64,000 nucleotides of DNA from NCBI RefSeq assembly GCF_902702775.1, contig NZ_LR738724.1:1736001-1800000 (forward strand), given 5' to 3'. The notes under the pieces were generated by a model, which had not been told where the DNA came from, ran no database searches, and saw only the letters and a list, made by a program, of their open reading frames with translations. Below are positions 31,670-40,441 of the stretch, piece by piece. The position numbers and the translations under genes are program-made. The stretch comes from Streptococcus suis (GTDB lineage: Bacteria > Bacillota > Bacilli > Lactobacillales > Streptococcaceae). Numbering within the stretch: the first letter of the stretch is position 1; each line of letters opens with the position of its first letter.

Positions 31670-31683
31670 TGAAAGTGTTTTCA
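31670..31683. promoter_or_regulatory. cre-like site in scrA leader
   Basis: TGAAAGTGTTTTCA fits the CcpA operator with one change (centre TG in place of CG). It lies downstream of the scrA -10, so binding would block elongation. Confidence 0.6.
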
Positions 31684-31699
31684 AACTTTCGATGGTTTT

Positions 31700-31736
31700 A
31701 TTATATCACTTTTATAAAATATGTCAAACGTTTATC
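31700..31736 (-). promoter_or_regulatory. scrA promoter with ScrR-type operator
   Basis: On the minus strand TTGACA (31722-31727), 16-bp spacer, TATAAT (31700-31705). The palindrome AAACGTTT (31726-31733) overlaps the -35, as expected of a LacI-type ScrR operator. Confidence 0.82.
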
Positions 31737-31790
31737 ACATTTTTTTTTTGAATTTCTTAAAAACATTGTTAAAACTTGATTTTTTTTAAG

Positions 31791-31807
31791 AAAACGTTTA
31801 CTATATT
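31791..31807 (+). promoter_or_regulatory. scrB promoter region with ScrR-type operator
   Basis: AAACGTTT (31792-31799) lies directly before the -10 TATATT (31802-31807). The -35 is poor. The second AAACGTTT site is 66 bp away on the scrA side. Confidence 0.7.
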
Positions 31808-31837
31808 AATGAAAAACTAGAAAATTTGGAGAAAATT

Positions 31838-33292
31838 ATGGCATTTACAACAGAGGAGCGTTACAGGGCTTATGCTGACTGGACACCCGAATATATTGAA
31901 AAAATAAAGAAGAATACAGAGAGTTCTCCTTGGAGGACAAATTTCCATATTGAAACACCACATGGACTGTTAAATGATCCAAATGGATTTTCTTATTTTA
32001 ATGGAAAGTGGACGCTTTTTTACCAATACTTCCCATTCGGTGCTGCGCACGGATTGAAATCTTGGGTCCATACAGAATCAACGGATTTGGTCCATTTTGA
32101 AGAAACTGGTACGGTTATGTACCCAGATACACCACTTGATAGCCACGGTGCCTACTCTGGATCTGCCATGGAATTTGGCGACAAGCTCTTCCTCTTCTAT
32201 ACTGGAAATGTCCGCGATGAAAATTGGGTTCGCCATCCATACCAAATCGGTGCCTTAATGGATAAAGATGGTAAGATTGAAAAGATTGATAAAGTCTTGA
32301 TTGAGCAACCAGAAGATACCACCGACCATTTCCGTGATCCACAAATTTTCAACTATAAAGGGCAATATTACGCTATCGTCGGTGGACAAAATTTGGATAA
32401 AAAGGGGATTGTCAAACTTTATAAAGCTGAAAATAACGACTACCTCAACTGGTCCTATGTTGGTGACCTAGATTTTGCCAATGACATGACCGCTTATATG
32501 ATGGAATGCCCAAATATTGCGTTCGTCGGTGAGCAACCCATCCTTCTCTACTGTCCACAAGGCTTGGACAAAGAGGTATTGGACTATGGCAATATCTATC
32601 CAAATATGTACAAGATTGGTCAGAGTTTCGATCCTGAAACAGCAAGCATTGTCGAACCGAGCGAATTGATCAATCTGGACTATGGTTTTGAGTGCTATGC
32701 AACGCAGGCCTTTAATGCACCAGACGGTCGAACTCTATCTGTTAGCTGGTTGGCACTTCCAGATGTGGAATACCCAACCGATGCTTATGACTACCAAGGC
32801 TGTCTGTCATTAGTTAAAGAATTAACCATCAAGGACGGTAAGCTCTACCAATATCCAGTCGACGTGATTACCAGTCTTCGTAAAGAAGCTCAGCCATTTT
32901 CAGCCCAAAAAGAAACCAATAATGTTTACGAATTGGAACTTGATTTTTCAGCGGGCGCGAAGCATGAAATCGTATTGTTCGCAAATGAAGCAGAAAAAGG
33001 CTTGGTCTTGTCTGTGGACACTGAGCAAGGCCAGATTACATTGGACCGCGGCAACTGTGGTCAGCCATTCGCACTCGATTTCGGTACAAGTCGCTCTTGC
33101 GAGATTTCTCCAGGAGCTCTCACAGCCAATATCTTCATCGACAAATCTGTCTTTGAAATCTTTATCAATAAAGGAGAGAAAGTATTTTCTGGTCGTGTCT
33201 TCCCTGATGCGGATCAGTCTGGTATCGTCATTACGACTGGTAATCCGACCGGAACCTACTACCATTTAGATTATGGTCGCAAAACTAACTGA
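31838..33292 (+). CDS. scrB: Sucrose-6-phosphate hydrolase
   Basis: Cleaves sucrose-6-phosphate to glucose-6-phosphate and fructose. 484 residues, GH32. Nucleophile Asp47 in HGLLNDPNGF, the RDPQIF motif near residue 165, and MECPNI with the acid/base Glu near 223; a C-terminal beta-sandwich follows. The start ATG has GGAG at 6 nt; a TTG four codons earlier lies in the RBS and is unlikely. The last 20 bp overlap scrR in another frame. Confidence 0.96.
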   Translation: MAFTTEERYRAYADWTPEYIEKIKKNTESSPWRTNFHIETPHGLLNDPNGFSYFNGKWTLFYQYFPFGAAHGLKSWVHTESTDLVHFEETGTVMYPDTPLDSHGAYSGSAMEFGDKLFLFYTGNVRDENWVRHPYQIGALMDKDGKIEKIDKVLIEQPEDTTDHFRDPQIFNYKGQYYAIVGGQNLDKKGIVKLYKAENNDYLNWSYVGDLDFANDMTAYMMECPNIAFVGEQPILLYCPQGLDKEVLDYGNIYPNMYKIGQSFDPETASIVEPSELINLDYGFECYATQAFNAPDGRTLSVSWLALPDVEYPTDAYDYQGCLSLVKELTIKDGKLYQYPVDVITSLRKEAQPFSAQKETNNVYELELDFSAGAKHEIVLFANEAEKGLVLSVDTEQGQITLDRGNCGQPFALDFGTSRSCEISPGALTANIFIDKSVFEIFINKGEKVFSGRVFPDADQSGIVITTGNPTGTYYHLDYGRKTN

Positions 33293-34238
33293 TGTCGCAC
33301 AGTTAGCTGGGGTTAGCCCAACAACTGTCTCCCGCGTTATCAATAAAAAAGGATACCTATCTGAAAAAACCATTCGCAATGTCGAAGAGGCTATGCGTGA
33401 ACTGGGCTACAAACCTAATAATTTAGCTCGTAGTTTGCAAGGTAAATCTGCAAAATTAGTTGGTCTCATCTTCCCAACAATAAACAATATTTTTTATTCT
33501 GAATTGATTAGCCATCTAGAAAAAGAGCTTTTTGATCGAGGCTATAAAACCATTATTTGCAATAGCCAGCACGAGTCCGATAAGGAACGTGAGTATCTAG
33601 AAATGTTAGCAGCTAACCAAGTAGATGGGATTATCTCGGGCAGTCACAATCTCGGTATCCAAGACTACGACCGTGTCGTAGCTCCAATTATCGCTTTTGA
33701 CCGCAACCTCTCTCCTTCCATTCCCATTGTCTCTTCCGATAATTTTGCTGGCGGGGTATTAGCTGCCCAAACCTTACAAAAAGCGGGATGTCACAATCCA
33801 TTAATGATTACGGGGAACGATGATTCCAATTCACCTACCGGCCTTCGCCAAGTAGGTTTCACATCTATTTTGAACAAAGCCGAAGTTTTTCATATCTCCA
33901 GTGATTTCTCACCTGTGCGCAAGGAGATGGAAATCCGAGCCATTCTTGAAAAGCAAAAACCAGATGGTATCTTTGTATCTGGCGATGCAACGGCTATGCT
34001 GGTATGGAACGTCATTCGTTCCATGAAACTGTCTATTCCAGAGGATATTAAATTGATTGGTTATGATGGAACCAGTTTCATCGAAAACTACTACCCTCAA
34101 CTGACAACTATCAAGCAACCATTAACCGAAATAGCTCGCCTGCTGGTTGAACTATTAGTTGATAAAATCGAAGGAAAAAAACTGACAAAAACAGACTATA
34201 TCCTGCCGATTAGCCTACTAGCAGGAGCTAGTATATAA
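33273..34238 (+). CDS. scrR: Sucrose operon repressor, LacI family
   Basis: 321 residues. N-terminal LacI helix-turn-helix (TDVAQLAGVSPTTVSRVINKKG), then a periplasmic-binding-protein-like effector domain. Its start lies 20 bp inside scrB, so it is co-expressed with scrB. The AAACGTTT sites between scrA and scrB are the expected targets. Followed by a strong terminator. Confidence 0.95.
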   Translation: MVAKLTDVAQLAGVSPTTVSRVINKKGYLSEKTIRNVEEAMRELGYKPNNLARSLQGKSAKLVGLIFPTINNIFYSELISHLEKELFDRGYKTIICNSQHESDKEREYLEMLAANQVDGIISGSHNLGIQDYDRVVAPIIAFDRNLSPSIPIVSSDNFAGGVLAAQTLQKAGCHNPLMITGNDDSNSPTGLRQVGFTSILNKAEVFHISSDFSPVRKEMEIRAILEKQKPDGIFVSGDATAMLVWNVIRSMKLSIPEDIKLIGYDGTSFIENYYPQLTTIKQPLTEIARLLVELLVDKIEGKKLTKTDYILPISLLAGASI

Positions 34239-34279
34239 AAAAAGCTGTACCTAATAAAAATTAGGTGCAGCTTTTTTGT
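34238..34279. terminator. Bidirectional terminator between scrR and nusB
   Basis: AAAAAAGCTGTACCTAAT / ATTAGGTGCAGCTTTTTT with an A-rich loop; starts at the scrR stop codon and serves both convergent operons. Confidence 0.88.
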
Positions 34280-34317
34280 GATACATTCTCTTATTTCTCA
34301 AGTAAAAAAGAAGCTCA

Positions 34318-34737
34318 TCAGGCTTCTTCTTTAATAAACTGGCTCAAAACTCCATTGACAAACTTAGCTGAAGATTCATCAGAAAATTCTTTAGCCAATT
34401 CAATAGCCTCGTTAACAGCAACGCGGTCTGGCGTTTCTTCGAAATGTAAGATTTCAAATAGGCCTAGTCGCATGATATTCTTGTCAATAAAGGTTAAACG
34501 GTCTAAGGTCCATCCTGCTTTTAATCGGCTAGATAACTCCTTATCCAAGTCATCACGATAGTCTGCTACACCATTGACAAGGTTAAGGAGAAAGAGCGGA
34601 ATTTCAACTCCTTCTTGCTCTTCTTCTCTATCATAAAGATAAGAAAACTGAGCTGCCTGAACAGGTTCTTGACCAAATTCAAGTGATACGATTGCCTGCA
34701 AAGCACACTTACGCAGGGCATGTCTATTATTCTTCAT
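34318..34737 (-). CDS. nusB: Transcription antitermination factor NusB
   Basis: Binds boxA RNA with NusE (S10) in rRNA antitermination. 139 residues, all-helical family pattern (RHALRKCALQAIVSL ... VAVNEAIELAKEFSDESSAKFVNGVLSQ). Start at ATG 34737 (MKNNRHA); a TTG one codon earlier has no better RBS. It overlaps asp23 by 11 bp, indicating coupling. Confidence 0.95.
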   Translation of the reverse strand: MKNNRHALRKCALQAIVSLEFGQEPVQAAQFSYLYDREEEQEGVEIPLFLLNLVNGVADYRDDLDKELSSRLKAGWTLDRLTFIDKNIMRLGLFEILHFEETPDRVAVNEAIELAKEFSDESSAKFVNGVLSQFIKEEA

Positions 34738-35119
34738 CAAGGAAATCCTCTCCGAATAAATCTTTCAATGCTGGTTTTGGTGTTTTATCAGGAACAATGC
34801 CGCTGACATGGATATTAACCGCAGCCACTTGAACTTCTGCATAGTTGTAAACTGCTGTCTTGACTGCACGCTGGATGTCCATTGATACGGCAGGAACATT
34901 TACACCATATTCTAGATAGACGTAAATATCCGCAGTTACTTGACCTTCCTCGTCAGTTTCAAGATAAACACCTTTATTTAACGATGTTTTTGACCAACTG
35001 TCTGCTACACGCTTATTTTGAAGGGAATGCACTCCATCAACTTTCGCTGCAGCAATGCCTGTAATTACTTCAAGGACGCGAGGTGCGATAACAATCTCGC
35101 CTTGATATTCTGTTGTCAT
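34727..35119 (-). CDS. Asp23/Gls24 family envelope stress response protein
   Basis: 130 residues of the Asp23 family (GEIVIAPRVLEVITGIAAAKVDGV start, VYLEYGVNVPAVSMDIQRAVKTAVYNYAEVQVAAVNIHVSG core). The YqhY-type member encoded between efp and nusB is linked to fatty acid or acetyl-CoA carboxylase control in Bacillus; here it sits in the same place. RBS AAGGAG. No membrane segment. Confidence 0.9.
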   Translation of the reverse strand: MTTEYQGEIVIAPRVLEVITGIAAAKVDGVHSLQNKRVADSWSKTSLNKGVYLETDEEGQVTADIYVYLEYGVNVPAVSMDIQRAVKTAVYNYAEVQVAAVNIHVSGIVPDKTPKPALKDLFGEDFLDEE

Positions 35120-35146
35120 AGGCTCTCCTTTCTTAAGAGGAAACGA

Positions 35147-35704
35147 TTAAGCACGTGATACGTAAGTTCCTTCAGCTGTGTTGATAACCAGTTTTTGACC
35201 TGCTTCGATAAAGTCTGGTACGTTGACTACAAGACCTGTTTCCATCGTAGCTGGTTTACCTGAACCTGTAACAGTCGCACCTTTGATAGACGGTTGTGTT
35301 TCTGCAACGACCAATTCAACAGTTGTTGGTACAGTAACACCGATCACTTCTGTTCCGTAGAACTGGATCTTCACATCGGAATTCTCCAAGATATAGAGCA
35401 ATTCTTCTTTGATAGTCGCTACTGGAATTTCATACTGATCGTAAGTCTCAGTATTCATGAAATAAGCTGTGTCATCCATTTGGTAAAGGTACTGTGCTGG
35501 AACTGTTTCGATAATAGCTTGTTCAAATTTTTCATCTGGACGGTAAGTTGTATCGAAGGTTGAACCTGTACGTACATCACGCAATTTCATACGCATGATG
35601 GTGTTTCCTTTACCTGGTTTGTGGTGGCTTGCATCCAAAACTTTAATCAATTTACCTTCAGCTTCGAAGGTCATACCTGCTCTAAGTTTACTTGCTTCAA
35701 TCAT
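35147..35704 (-). CDS. efp: Elongation factor P
   Basis: Relieves ribosome stalling at polyproline stretches. 185 residues; three OB-like domains; loop tip HHKPGKGN with K32 at the modification site position. RBS AGAGG. Second gene of the pepP-efp-asp23-nusB unit, 63 bp after pepP. Confidence 0.96.
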   Translation of the reverse strand: MIEASKLRAGMTFEAEGKLIKVLDASHHKPGKGNTIMRMKLRDVRTGSTFDTTYRPDEKFEQAIIETVPAQYLYQMDDTAYFMNTETYDQYEIPVATIKEELLYILENSDVKIQFYGTEVIGVTVPTTVELVVAETQPSIKGATVTGSGKPATMETGLVVNVPDFIEAGQKLVINTAEGTYVSRA

Positions 35705-35767
35705 TGTATTGAATACCTCTTCAAATTTTATTTATTCGTTTTATTCTACCACAAACTGTCAAATTTC

Positions 35768-36829
35768 TCAAATGACAATCAATTCCTTGGGAGCTAATGT
35801 CAAGACTTCACAACCCTTTTCTGTAATCAATAGGTCATCTTCGATACGGACACCATATTTGTCATCCAAATAGATACCAGGCTCATCCGTCAAGACCATA
35901 CCTGCCTTGATAGTCTCGTCAGATTTTCCAAAATACGGATATTCATGAATATCCAAACCAATTCCGTGCCCAATCCCGTGTGTAAAGTTGGCTCCGTAAC
36001 CCGCCGCATTAATAATCTCACGAGGAATAGCGTCAAACTCGCGGTAGGTGACACCTTCCTTGGCCTGCTCAATCAAAGCCTTATTGGCACGCAAGACCAC
36101 ATCGTAAATCTCACGCTCTTGATCTGTCACATGACCGATATGGATGGTCCGTGTCATATCGCTGACATAATGCTGGTAATAGCAACCAAAATCCAGCGTC
36201 AAGGTCTCACCAGCTTGGATAACCTTTTCAGACGCTCTTCCATGAGGCATAGCAGAGCGGTAGCCAGATGCCACGATGAACTCAAATGATGCCCCTTCTG
36301 CACCGAGTTGACGCATGCGGTGGTCAAGGAAATGATTGACGTCCATCTCAGTCGTCTGACCTGGTTTGATAAAGTCAAGAACATCAATAAAAGCCTGATC
36401 CGAAATTTGACATGCACGGCGAATGGTCGCAATTTCTTTCTCATCCTTAATCATGCGCAAGTCTTCGATAAAGTTTGACATGGCAACCAGTTGATAACCC
36501 TCAAAAATGCTGGTCAGACTTTGATAGAAACCATAGGTCACCTGGCTATCAAAACCAATGGTTTCAAGCCCATCTTCCTTAATCACCTTTACAATCTCTT
36601 CAAGGGCAAAACGGCTCTCGATAATATCAAAACCTTTTACTGATGCCTTGGCTATCAAGGTATAACGCGAATCAGTCACAAACAAGCGACGCTTGCCACT
36701 GATGAAGACAGTCGCCTCTGTCCCCCAAAAACCTGTCAGGTAGTAAATATTGTTTTGACCAGTCACCAAGATTCCATCAACCGTTGATTGAGCTAATTTT
36801 GCTTCAAATTTTTCAAGTCTTTTTTGCAT
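35768..36829 (-). CDS. Xaa-Pro aminopeptidase/dipeptidase (M24)
   Basis: 353 residues. Creatinase-like N-terminal domain (1-125), then the pita-bread metallopeptidase core with metal ligands in LDFGCYYQHYVSDMTRT, HGIGHGIGLDIHE, DEPGIYL and VRIEDDLL. Removes or cleaves beside proline, cytoplasmic. RBS GGAGG. First gene of the efp unit, with its own promoter. The exact choice between PepP-like and PepQ-like cannot be made from sequence alone. Confidence 0.92.
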   Translation of the reverse strand: MQKRLEKFEAKLAQSTVDGILVTGQNNIYYLTGFWGTEATVFISGKRRLFVTDSRYTLIAKASVKGFDIIESRFALEEIVKVIKEDGLETIGFDSQVTYGFYQSLTSIFEGYQLVAMSNFIEDLRMIKDEKEIATIRRACQISDQAFIDVLDFIKPGQTTEMDVNHFLDHRMRQLGAEGASFEFIVASGYRSAMPHGRASEKVIQAGETLTLDFGCYYQHYVSDMTRTIHIGHVTDQEREIYDVVLRANKALIEQAKEGVTYREFDAIPREIINAAGYGANFTHGIGHGIGLDIHEYPYFGKSDETIKAGMVLTDEPGIYLDDKYGVRIEDDLLITEKGCEVLTLAPKELIVI

Positions 36830-36855
36830 CCTATTCCTCCAATGATTTTGTAACT

Positions 36856-36884
36856 ATTATAGCAGAAATACAGACAAATACCAA
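36856..36884 (-). promoter_or_regulatory. Promoter of M24 peptidase-efp operon
   Basis: On the minus strand TTGGTA (36879-36884), 17-bp spacer, TATAAT (36856-36861). Confidence 0.75.
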
Positions 36885-36903
36885 TTCTTCCTAGCAGATA
36901 GAG

Positions 36904-36929
36904 AAAAAAAGCCGCAGAGGCGACTTTTT
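36904..36929 (-). terminator. uvrA terminator
   Basis: GTCGCC../..GCGGC stem (36911-36924) followed on the minus strand by seven T. Confidence 0.8.
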
Positions 36930-39753
36930 ACTTCAACTTCGTTTTCAAATACTGGCCTGTAAAGCTGGCTGGGTTACTAGCTACTTCTTCTGGCGTTCCT
37001 GTCGCGACAACGGTACCACCACCGACACCGCCTTCTGGTCCCATATCGATAATATGGTCTGCTGTCTTGATGACATCCAGATTGTGCTCGATGACAAGGA
37101 CAGTGTTGCCGTCATCGACAAAGCGGGCCAAGACCTTGAGCAACTGGGCAATATCCTCAGTATGTAGGCCAGTCGTAGGCTCGTCTAAGATATACAAAGA
37201 CTTACCAGTTGACCGCTTGTGGAGTTCAGAAGCCAATTTCATCCGTTGCGCTTCACCACCTGATAGGGTTGTCGCAGGTTGTCCAAGGGTAACATAGCCC
37301 AAGCCTACGTCTTGAATGGTACGGAGCTTGCGTTCGATTTTGGGAATGTGTTTGAAGAATTCTACCGCATCATTGACCGTCATATCAAGGACCTGAGCGA
37401 TATTTTTCTCCTTGTAGTGTACTTCCAAGGTTTCCGAGTTGTAGCGGTGTCCATGACAGACTTCACAAGGCACAAAGACATCAGGCAGGAAGTGCATTTC
37501 AATCTTGATGATACCATCACCAGAACAAGCCTCACAACGACCACCTTTGACGTTAAAAGAGAAACGCCCCTTCTTGTAGCCACGAATTTTGGCTTCATTG
37601 GTCTGGGCAAAGAGGTCACGAATATCGTCAAAGACACCTGTGTAGGTGGCTGGGTTGGAACGCGGTGTCCGTCCAATCGGGCTTTGGTCAATATCAATCA
37701 GGCGGTCCAAGTGTTCAATTCCTGAAATGGACTTGAACTTGCCTGGCTTGTCCGAATTGCGATTAAGTTTCTGGGCGATAGCTTTTTTCAAAATAGAGTT
37801 GACCAGAGTTGACTTACCAGAGCCAGACACCCCTGTCACCGCCACAAATTTTCCGAGTGGGAAACGGACCGTCACATCCTGCAGGTTGTTTTCCTTGGCA
37901 CCTGTTACCTCCAGGAAACGACCATTTCCAACACGGCGTTCGAGAGGCACCGGAATTTCACGTTTGCCAGACAGGTACTGACCTGTAATGGATTTCTTAT
38001 TTTTAGCTACTTGGGCAGGCGTTCCAGAAGCCACGATTTCTCCACCGAAGACTCCCGCACCTGGACCGATATCAATCAACCAGTCCGCCTCTCGCATGGT
38101 GTCCTCATCATGCTCCACCACAATCAAGGTATTGCCCAAATCACGCATCTTTTTCAGACTAGCAATGAGGCGGTCATTGTCCCGCTGGTGCAAACCAATC
38201 GACGGTTCATCCAAGATGTAAAGAACACCAGACAGGTTGGAGCCAATCTGAGTCGCCAAACGGATCCGCTGGCTTTCACCACCCGAAAGGGTTCCTGCAG
38301 CTCGTGAAAGGGTCAGATAGTTGAGACCAACGTTATTAAGGAAGGACAGGCGGTCCTTGATTTCCTTGACAATCGGTGTCGCAATGGTTGCTTCATTTTC
38401 AGACAAGGTCAGATTTTCAATGACTTCAAGATGATCCGCCACGGACAAGTCAGACAGCTGCCCGATATGAAGTCCCTGCTCGCCACCGACTTTAACAGAC
38501 AGAGCTTGGTCATTGAGGCGATAGCCGTGGCAGGTCCCACAGGTCAACTCATTCATGTAAGTCTTCATCACTGTCCGTGTGTAATCACTATTGGTTTCAC
38601 GGTAGCGGCGGTTAATGTTGGTAATCAAGCCCTCGAATGGAATATCGATGTCTCGGACCCCACCGAACTCATTTTCATAATGGAAATGGAATTCCTTCCC
38701 GTCAGAACCATTGAAAATCAGGTTCTTCTCCTCTTCCGTCAATTCCTCGAAAGGCTTGTCCATATCCACACCAAAATGGTTCATAGCTTGCTCCAGCATC
38801 TGAGGGTAGTAGTTGGAAGAGATTGGATTCCAAGGAGCCAAAGCACCCTCACGCAAGGTCTTGCTGGCATCTGGGACAATCAAATCTGTATCCACTTCCA
38901 GCTTCATGCCCAAACCGTCACAGTCGCTACAAGACCCAAAAGGAGCATTGAAAGAGAAGAGGCGAGGCTCCAACTCAGGCACCGTAAAGCCACAAACTGG
39001 ACAGGCGTAGTACTCAGAGAAAAGCAGTTCCTTATCATCCATAGTATCGATGATGACATAGCCGTCCGCAATCCGCAGGGCCGCCTCAATGGAGTCAAAA
39101 AGTCGCGAACGAATGCCTTCTTTGATGACAATCCGATCGACCACGACTTCAATGTTGTGAGCCTTACTCTTGGACAACTCAGGCACTTCCGACACATCAT
39201 AGACATCACCATTGACCCGGACCCGAACATAGCCATCCTTCTGCACTTTCTCAAAAATGGTCTTGTGCTGCCCCTTTTTCTTCCGCACAATCGGAGCTAG
39301 AATCTGCAGCCGCTGACGTTCTGGCAATTCCAAGACCTCATCAACGATTTGTTCCACCGAAGAAGCCGCAATTGCACCATGACCATTGATACAGTAAGGC
39401 ACCCCGACCCGAGCATAGAGCAGGCGGAGATAGTCATTGATTTCCGTTGCCGTCCCAACTGTCGAGCGTGGGTTACGCGAGGTTGTTTTTTGGTCTATGG
39501 AAATAGCAGGGCTAAGACCCTCTATGGAATCCACATCAGGCTTATCCATGTTGCCCAAGAACTGACGAGCATAGGCAGACAGGCTTTCCACATAACGACG
39601 TTGGCCTTCGGCATACAAGGTATCAAAAGCCAAACTCGACTTACCAGATCCCGACAAACCAGTCACCACCACCAACTTCTCACGCGGAATGGTCACATCA
39701 ATATTTTTTAAATTATGGGCACGCGCCCCATGAATCACAATATTTTCTTGCAT
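36928..39753 (-). CDS. uvrA: Excinuclease ABC subunit A
   Basis: DNA damage sensor of nucleotide excision repair; dimer that loads UvrB. 941 residues. Two ABC ATPase halves with Walker [14 protein letters not shown] (residue 31 on) and [13 protein letters not shown] (about 640), two LSGGE signatures, and zinc modules CPVC..CSDC and CEAC..CEVC. The start ([18 protein letters not shown]) is fixed by family homology, yet there is no Shine-Dalgarno beside it: the nearest AGAAAGGA is 110 nt upstream, beyond a structured leader element. Confidence 0.97.
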   Translation of the reverse strand: MQENIVIHGARAHNLKNIDVTIPREKLVVVTGLSGSGKSSLAFDTLYAEGQRRYVESLSAYARQFLGNMDKPDVDSIEGLSPAISIDQKTTSRNPRSTVGTATEINDYLRLLYARVGVPYCINGHGAIAASSVEQIVDEVLELPERQRLQILAPIVRKKKGQHKTIFEKVQKDGYVRVRVNGDVYDVSEVPELSKSKAHNIEVVVDRIVIKEGIRSRLFDSIEAALRIADGYVIIDTMDDKELLFSEYYACPVCGFTVPELEPRLFSFNAPFGSCSDCDGLGMKLEVDTDLIVPDASKTLREGALAPWNPISSNYYPQMLEQAMNHFGVDMDKPFEELTEEEKNLIFNGSDGKEFHFHYENEFGGVRDIDIPFEGLITNINRRYRETNSDYTRTVMKTYMNELTCGTCHGYRLNDQALSVKVGGEQGLHIGQLSDLSVADHLEVIENLTLSENEATIATPIVKEIKDRLSFLNNVGLNYLTLSRAAGTLSGGESQRIRLATQIGSNLSGVLYILDEPSIGLHQRDNDRLIASLKKMRDLGNTLIVVEHDEDTMREADWLIDIGPGAGVFGGEIVASGTPAQVAKNKKSITGQYLSGKREIPVPLERRVGNGRFLEVTGAKENNLQDVTVRFPLGKFVAVTGVSGSGKSTLVNSILKKAIAQKLNRNSDKPGKFKSISGIEHLDRLIDIDQSPIGRTPRSNPATYTGVFDDIRDLFAQTNEAKIRGYKKGRFSFNVKGGRCEACSGDGIIKIEMHFLPDVFVPCEVCHGHRYNSETLEVHYKEKNIAQVLDMTVNDAVEFFKHIPKIERKLRTIQDVGLGYVTLGQPATTLSGGEAQRMKLASELHKRSTGKSLYILDEPTTGLHTEDIAQLLKVLARFVDDGNTVLVIEHNLDVIKTADHIIDMGPEGGVGGGTVVATGTPEEVASNPASFTGQYLKTKLK

Positions 39754-39872
39754 AACATGATATAAGTGCGTTAAGAAAGCGAGAAGAAAATAGGAAAATG
39801 TGACGTCACATCAGTGACAAAACATTTTGTCTTTTTCTCGACGCTTTTAGCACGCATTCGAATCCTTTCTAA
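39754..39872 (-). ncRNA. Structured leader element, uvrA unit 1
   Basis: Minus-strand order: SD AGAAAGGA (39863-39870), left arm GTGC-TA-AAAGCG (39842-39853), inner palindromes GACAAAATGTTTTGTC and TGTGACGTCACA, right arm CGCTTT-CTTAA-CGCAC (39765-39782), then TATC, 5 nt and the uvrA ATG. Left and right arms are complementary (GTGC:GCAC and AAAGCG:CGCTTT). A short frame MRAKSVE... of 28 codons opens right after the SD and stops 17 nt before uvrA. The function is unknown. Confidence 0.65.
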
Positions 39873-40087
39873 GATACAAAGGGCGTCAAATGCACAGTCA
39901 AAATAGGCGGTAAGTCCGAAATCTGTGATTTCGAAGACGCACCCCCGTCAAGACAACTAGTACTTTCACAGGTTGAAAACCGAAGAAAGTACAGATGTCT
40001 ACGACGCAAAAACCAGTTTCCATACTCATCCATGAAGAAACTAGTACTTTTTGACACCGCATTTAGCCCGTGTTCAATTCCTTTCTA
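39873..40087 (-). ncRNA. Structured leader element, uvrA unit 2
   Basis: SD AGAAAGGA (40079-40086), left arm GGGC-TA-AATGC, right arm GCATTT-GA-CGCCC then TTTGTATC, running directly into the SD of unit 1. It contains nested hairpins, including CGAAATC/GATTTCG (39918-39933) and GTACTTTC/GAAAGTAC (near 39959-39991). A small open frame inside (39869-40057) is not thought to be a gene. Confidence 0.6.
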
Positions 40088-40271
40088 ATTATAAGTGCGT
40101 TCACAAGATAACTGGTGACGGTCGATTAACTCCGCGTCACCAGACGAAACTGCCTATGGGCAATTTCTATATCTTGTATTAGCTCGATTTTCAAAAAATA
40201 TCGTTTTGAAAATCTCACGTCAAGAAACCGTATAAAACTCGACGCTTTTAGCACGCATTCAATTCCTTTCT
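40088..40271 (-). ncRNA. Structured leader element, uvrA unit 3
   Basis: SD AGAAAGGA (40264-40271), left arm with GTGCTAAAAGCG as in unit 1, right arm AACGCAC then TTATAATTAG into the SD of unit 2. Inner stems: CTGGTGACG/CGTCACCAG (40111-40142) and GATTTTCAAAACGATA../..TTTTTTGAAAATC (40187-40215). The first codons after the SD again read MRAKSVE before stopping. Confidence 0.6.
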
Positions 40272-40342
40272 TAAGAGGCTATAAGCTATGGTATACGGAA
40301 CAAGGAAAAGTCCGTACAACTTATTCGCTTAAATGTCTACAT

Positions 40343-40348
40343 ATTATA
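40343..40348 (-). promoter_or_regulatory. Extended -10 promoter upstream of uvrA leader array
   Basis: TGTTATAAT on the minus strand (TGn TATAAT). The transcript would have a 590-nt leader holding all three leader elements. Divergent from the corA promoter 50 bp away. Confidence 0.55.
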
Positions 40349-40392
40349 ACACATTTCTATATAAAACCTTTCCGAAACTGCACATTTTTTGG

Positions 40393-40418
40393 TATAATAG
40401 AGGTTGCGTTAACGCAAC
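40393..40418 (+). promoter_or_regulatory. corA promoter -10 and 16-bp palindrome
   Basis: TATAAT at 40393-40398; five bases on lies the perfect palindrome GTTGCGTTAACGCAAC (40403-40418), which would cover the transcription start. It could be an operator or a leader hairpin. Confidence 0.55.
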
Positions 40419-40441
40419 AAAGATAAAAGGAGGGCAAAGAT

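Noticed and set aside
38431..39300. 289-codon plus-strand frame
   Set aside because: Fully antisense to uvrA; frame opened by the codon bias of the real gene.
39869..40057. Minus-strand frame of 62 codons inside leader unit 2
   Set aside because: Start codon poorly placed, no SD, and the sequence is better explained by RNA stems of the repeated leader.
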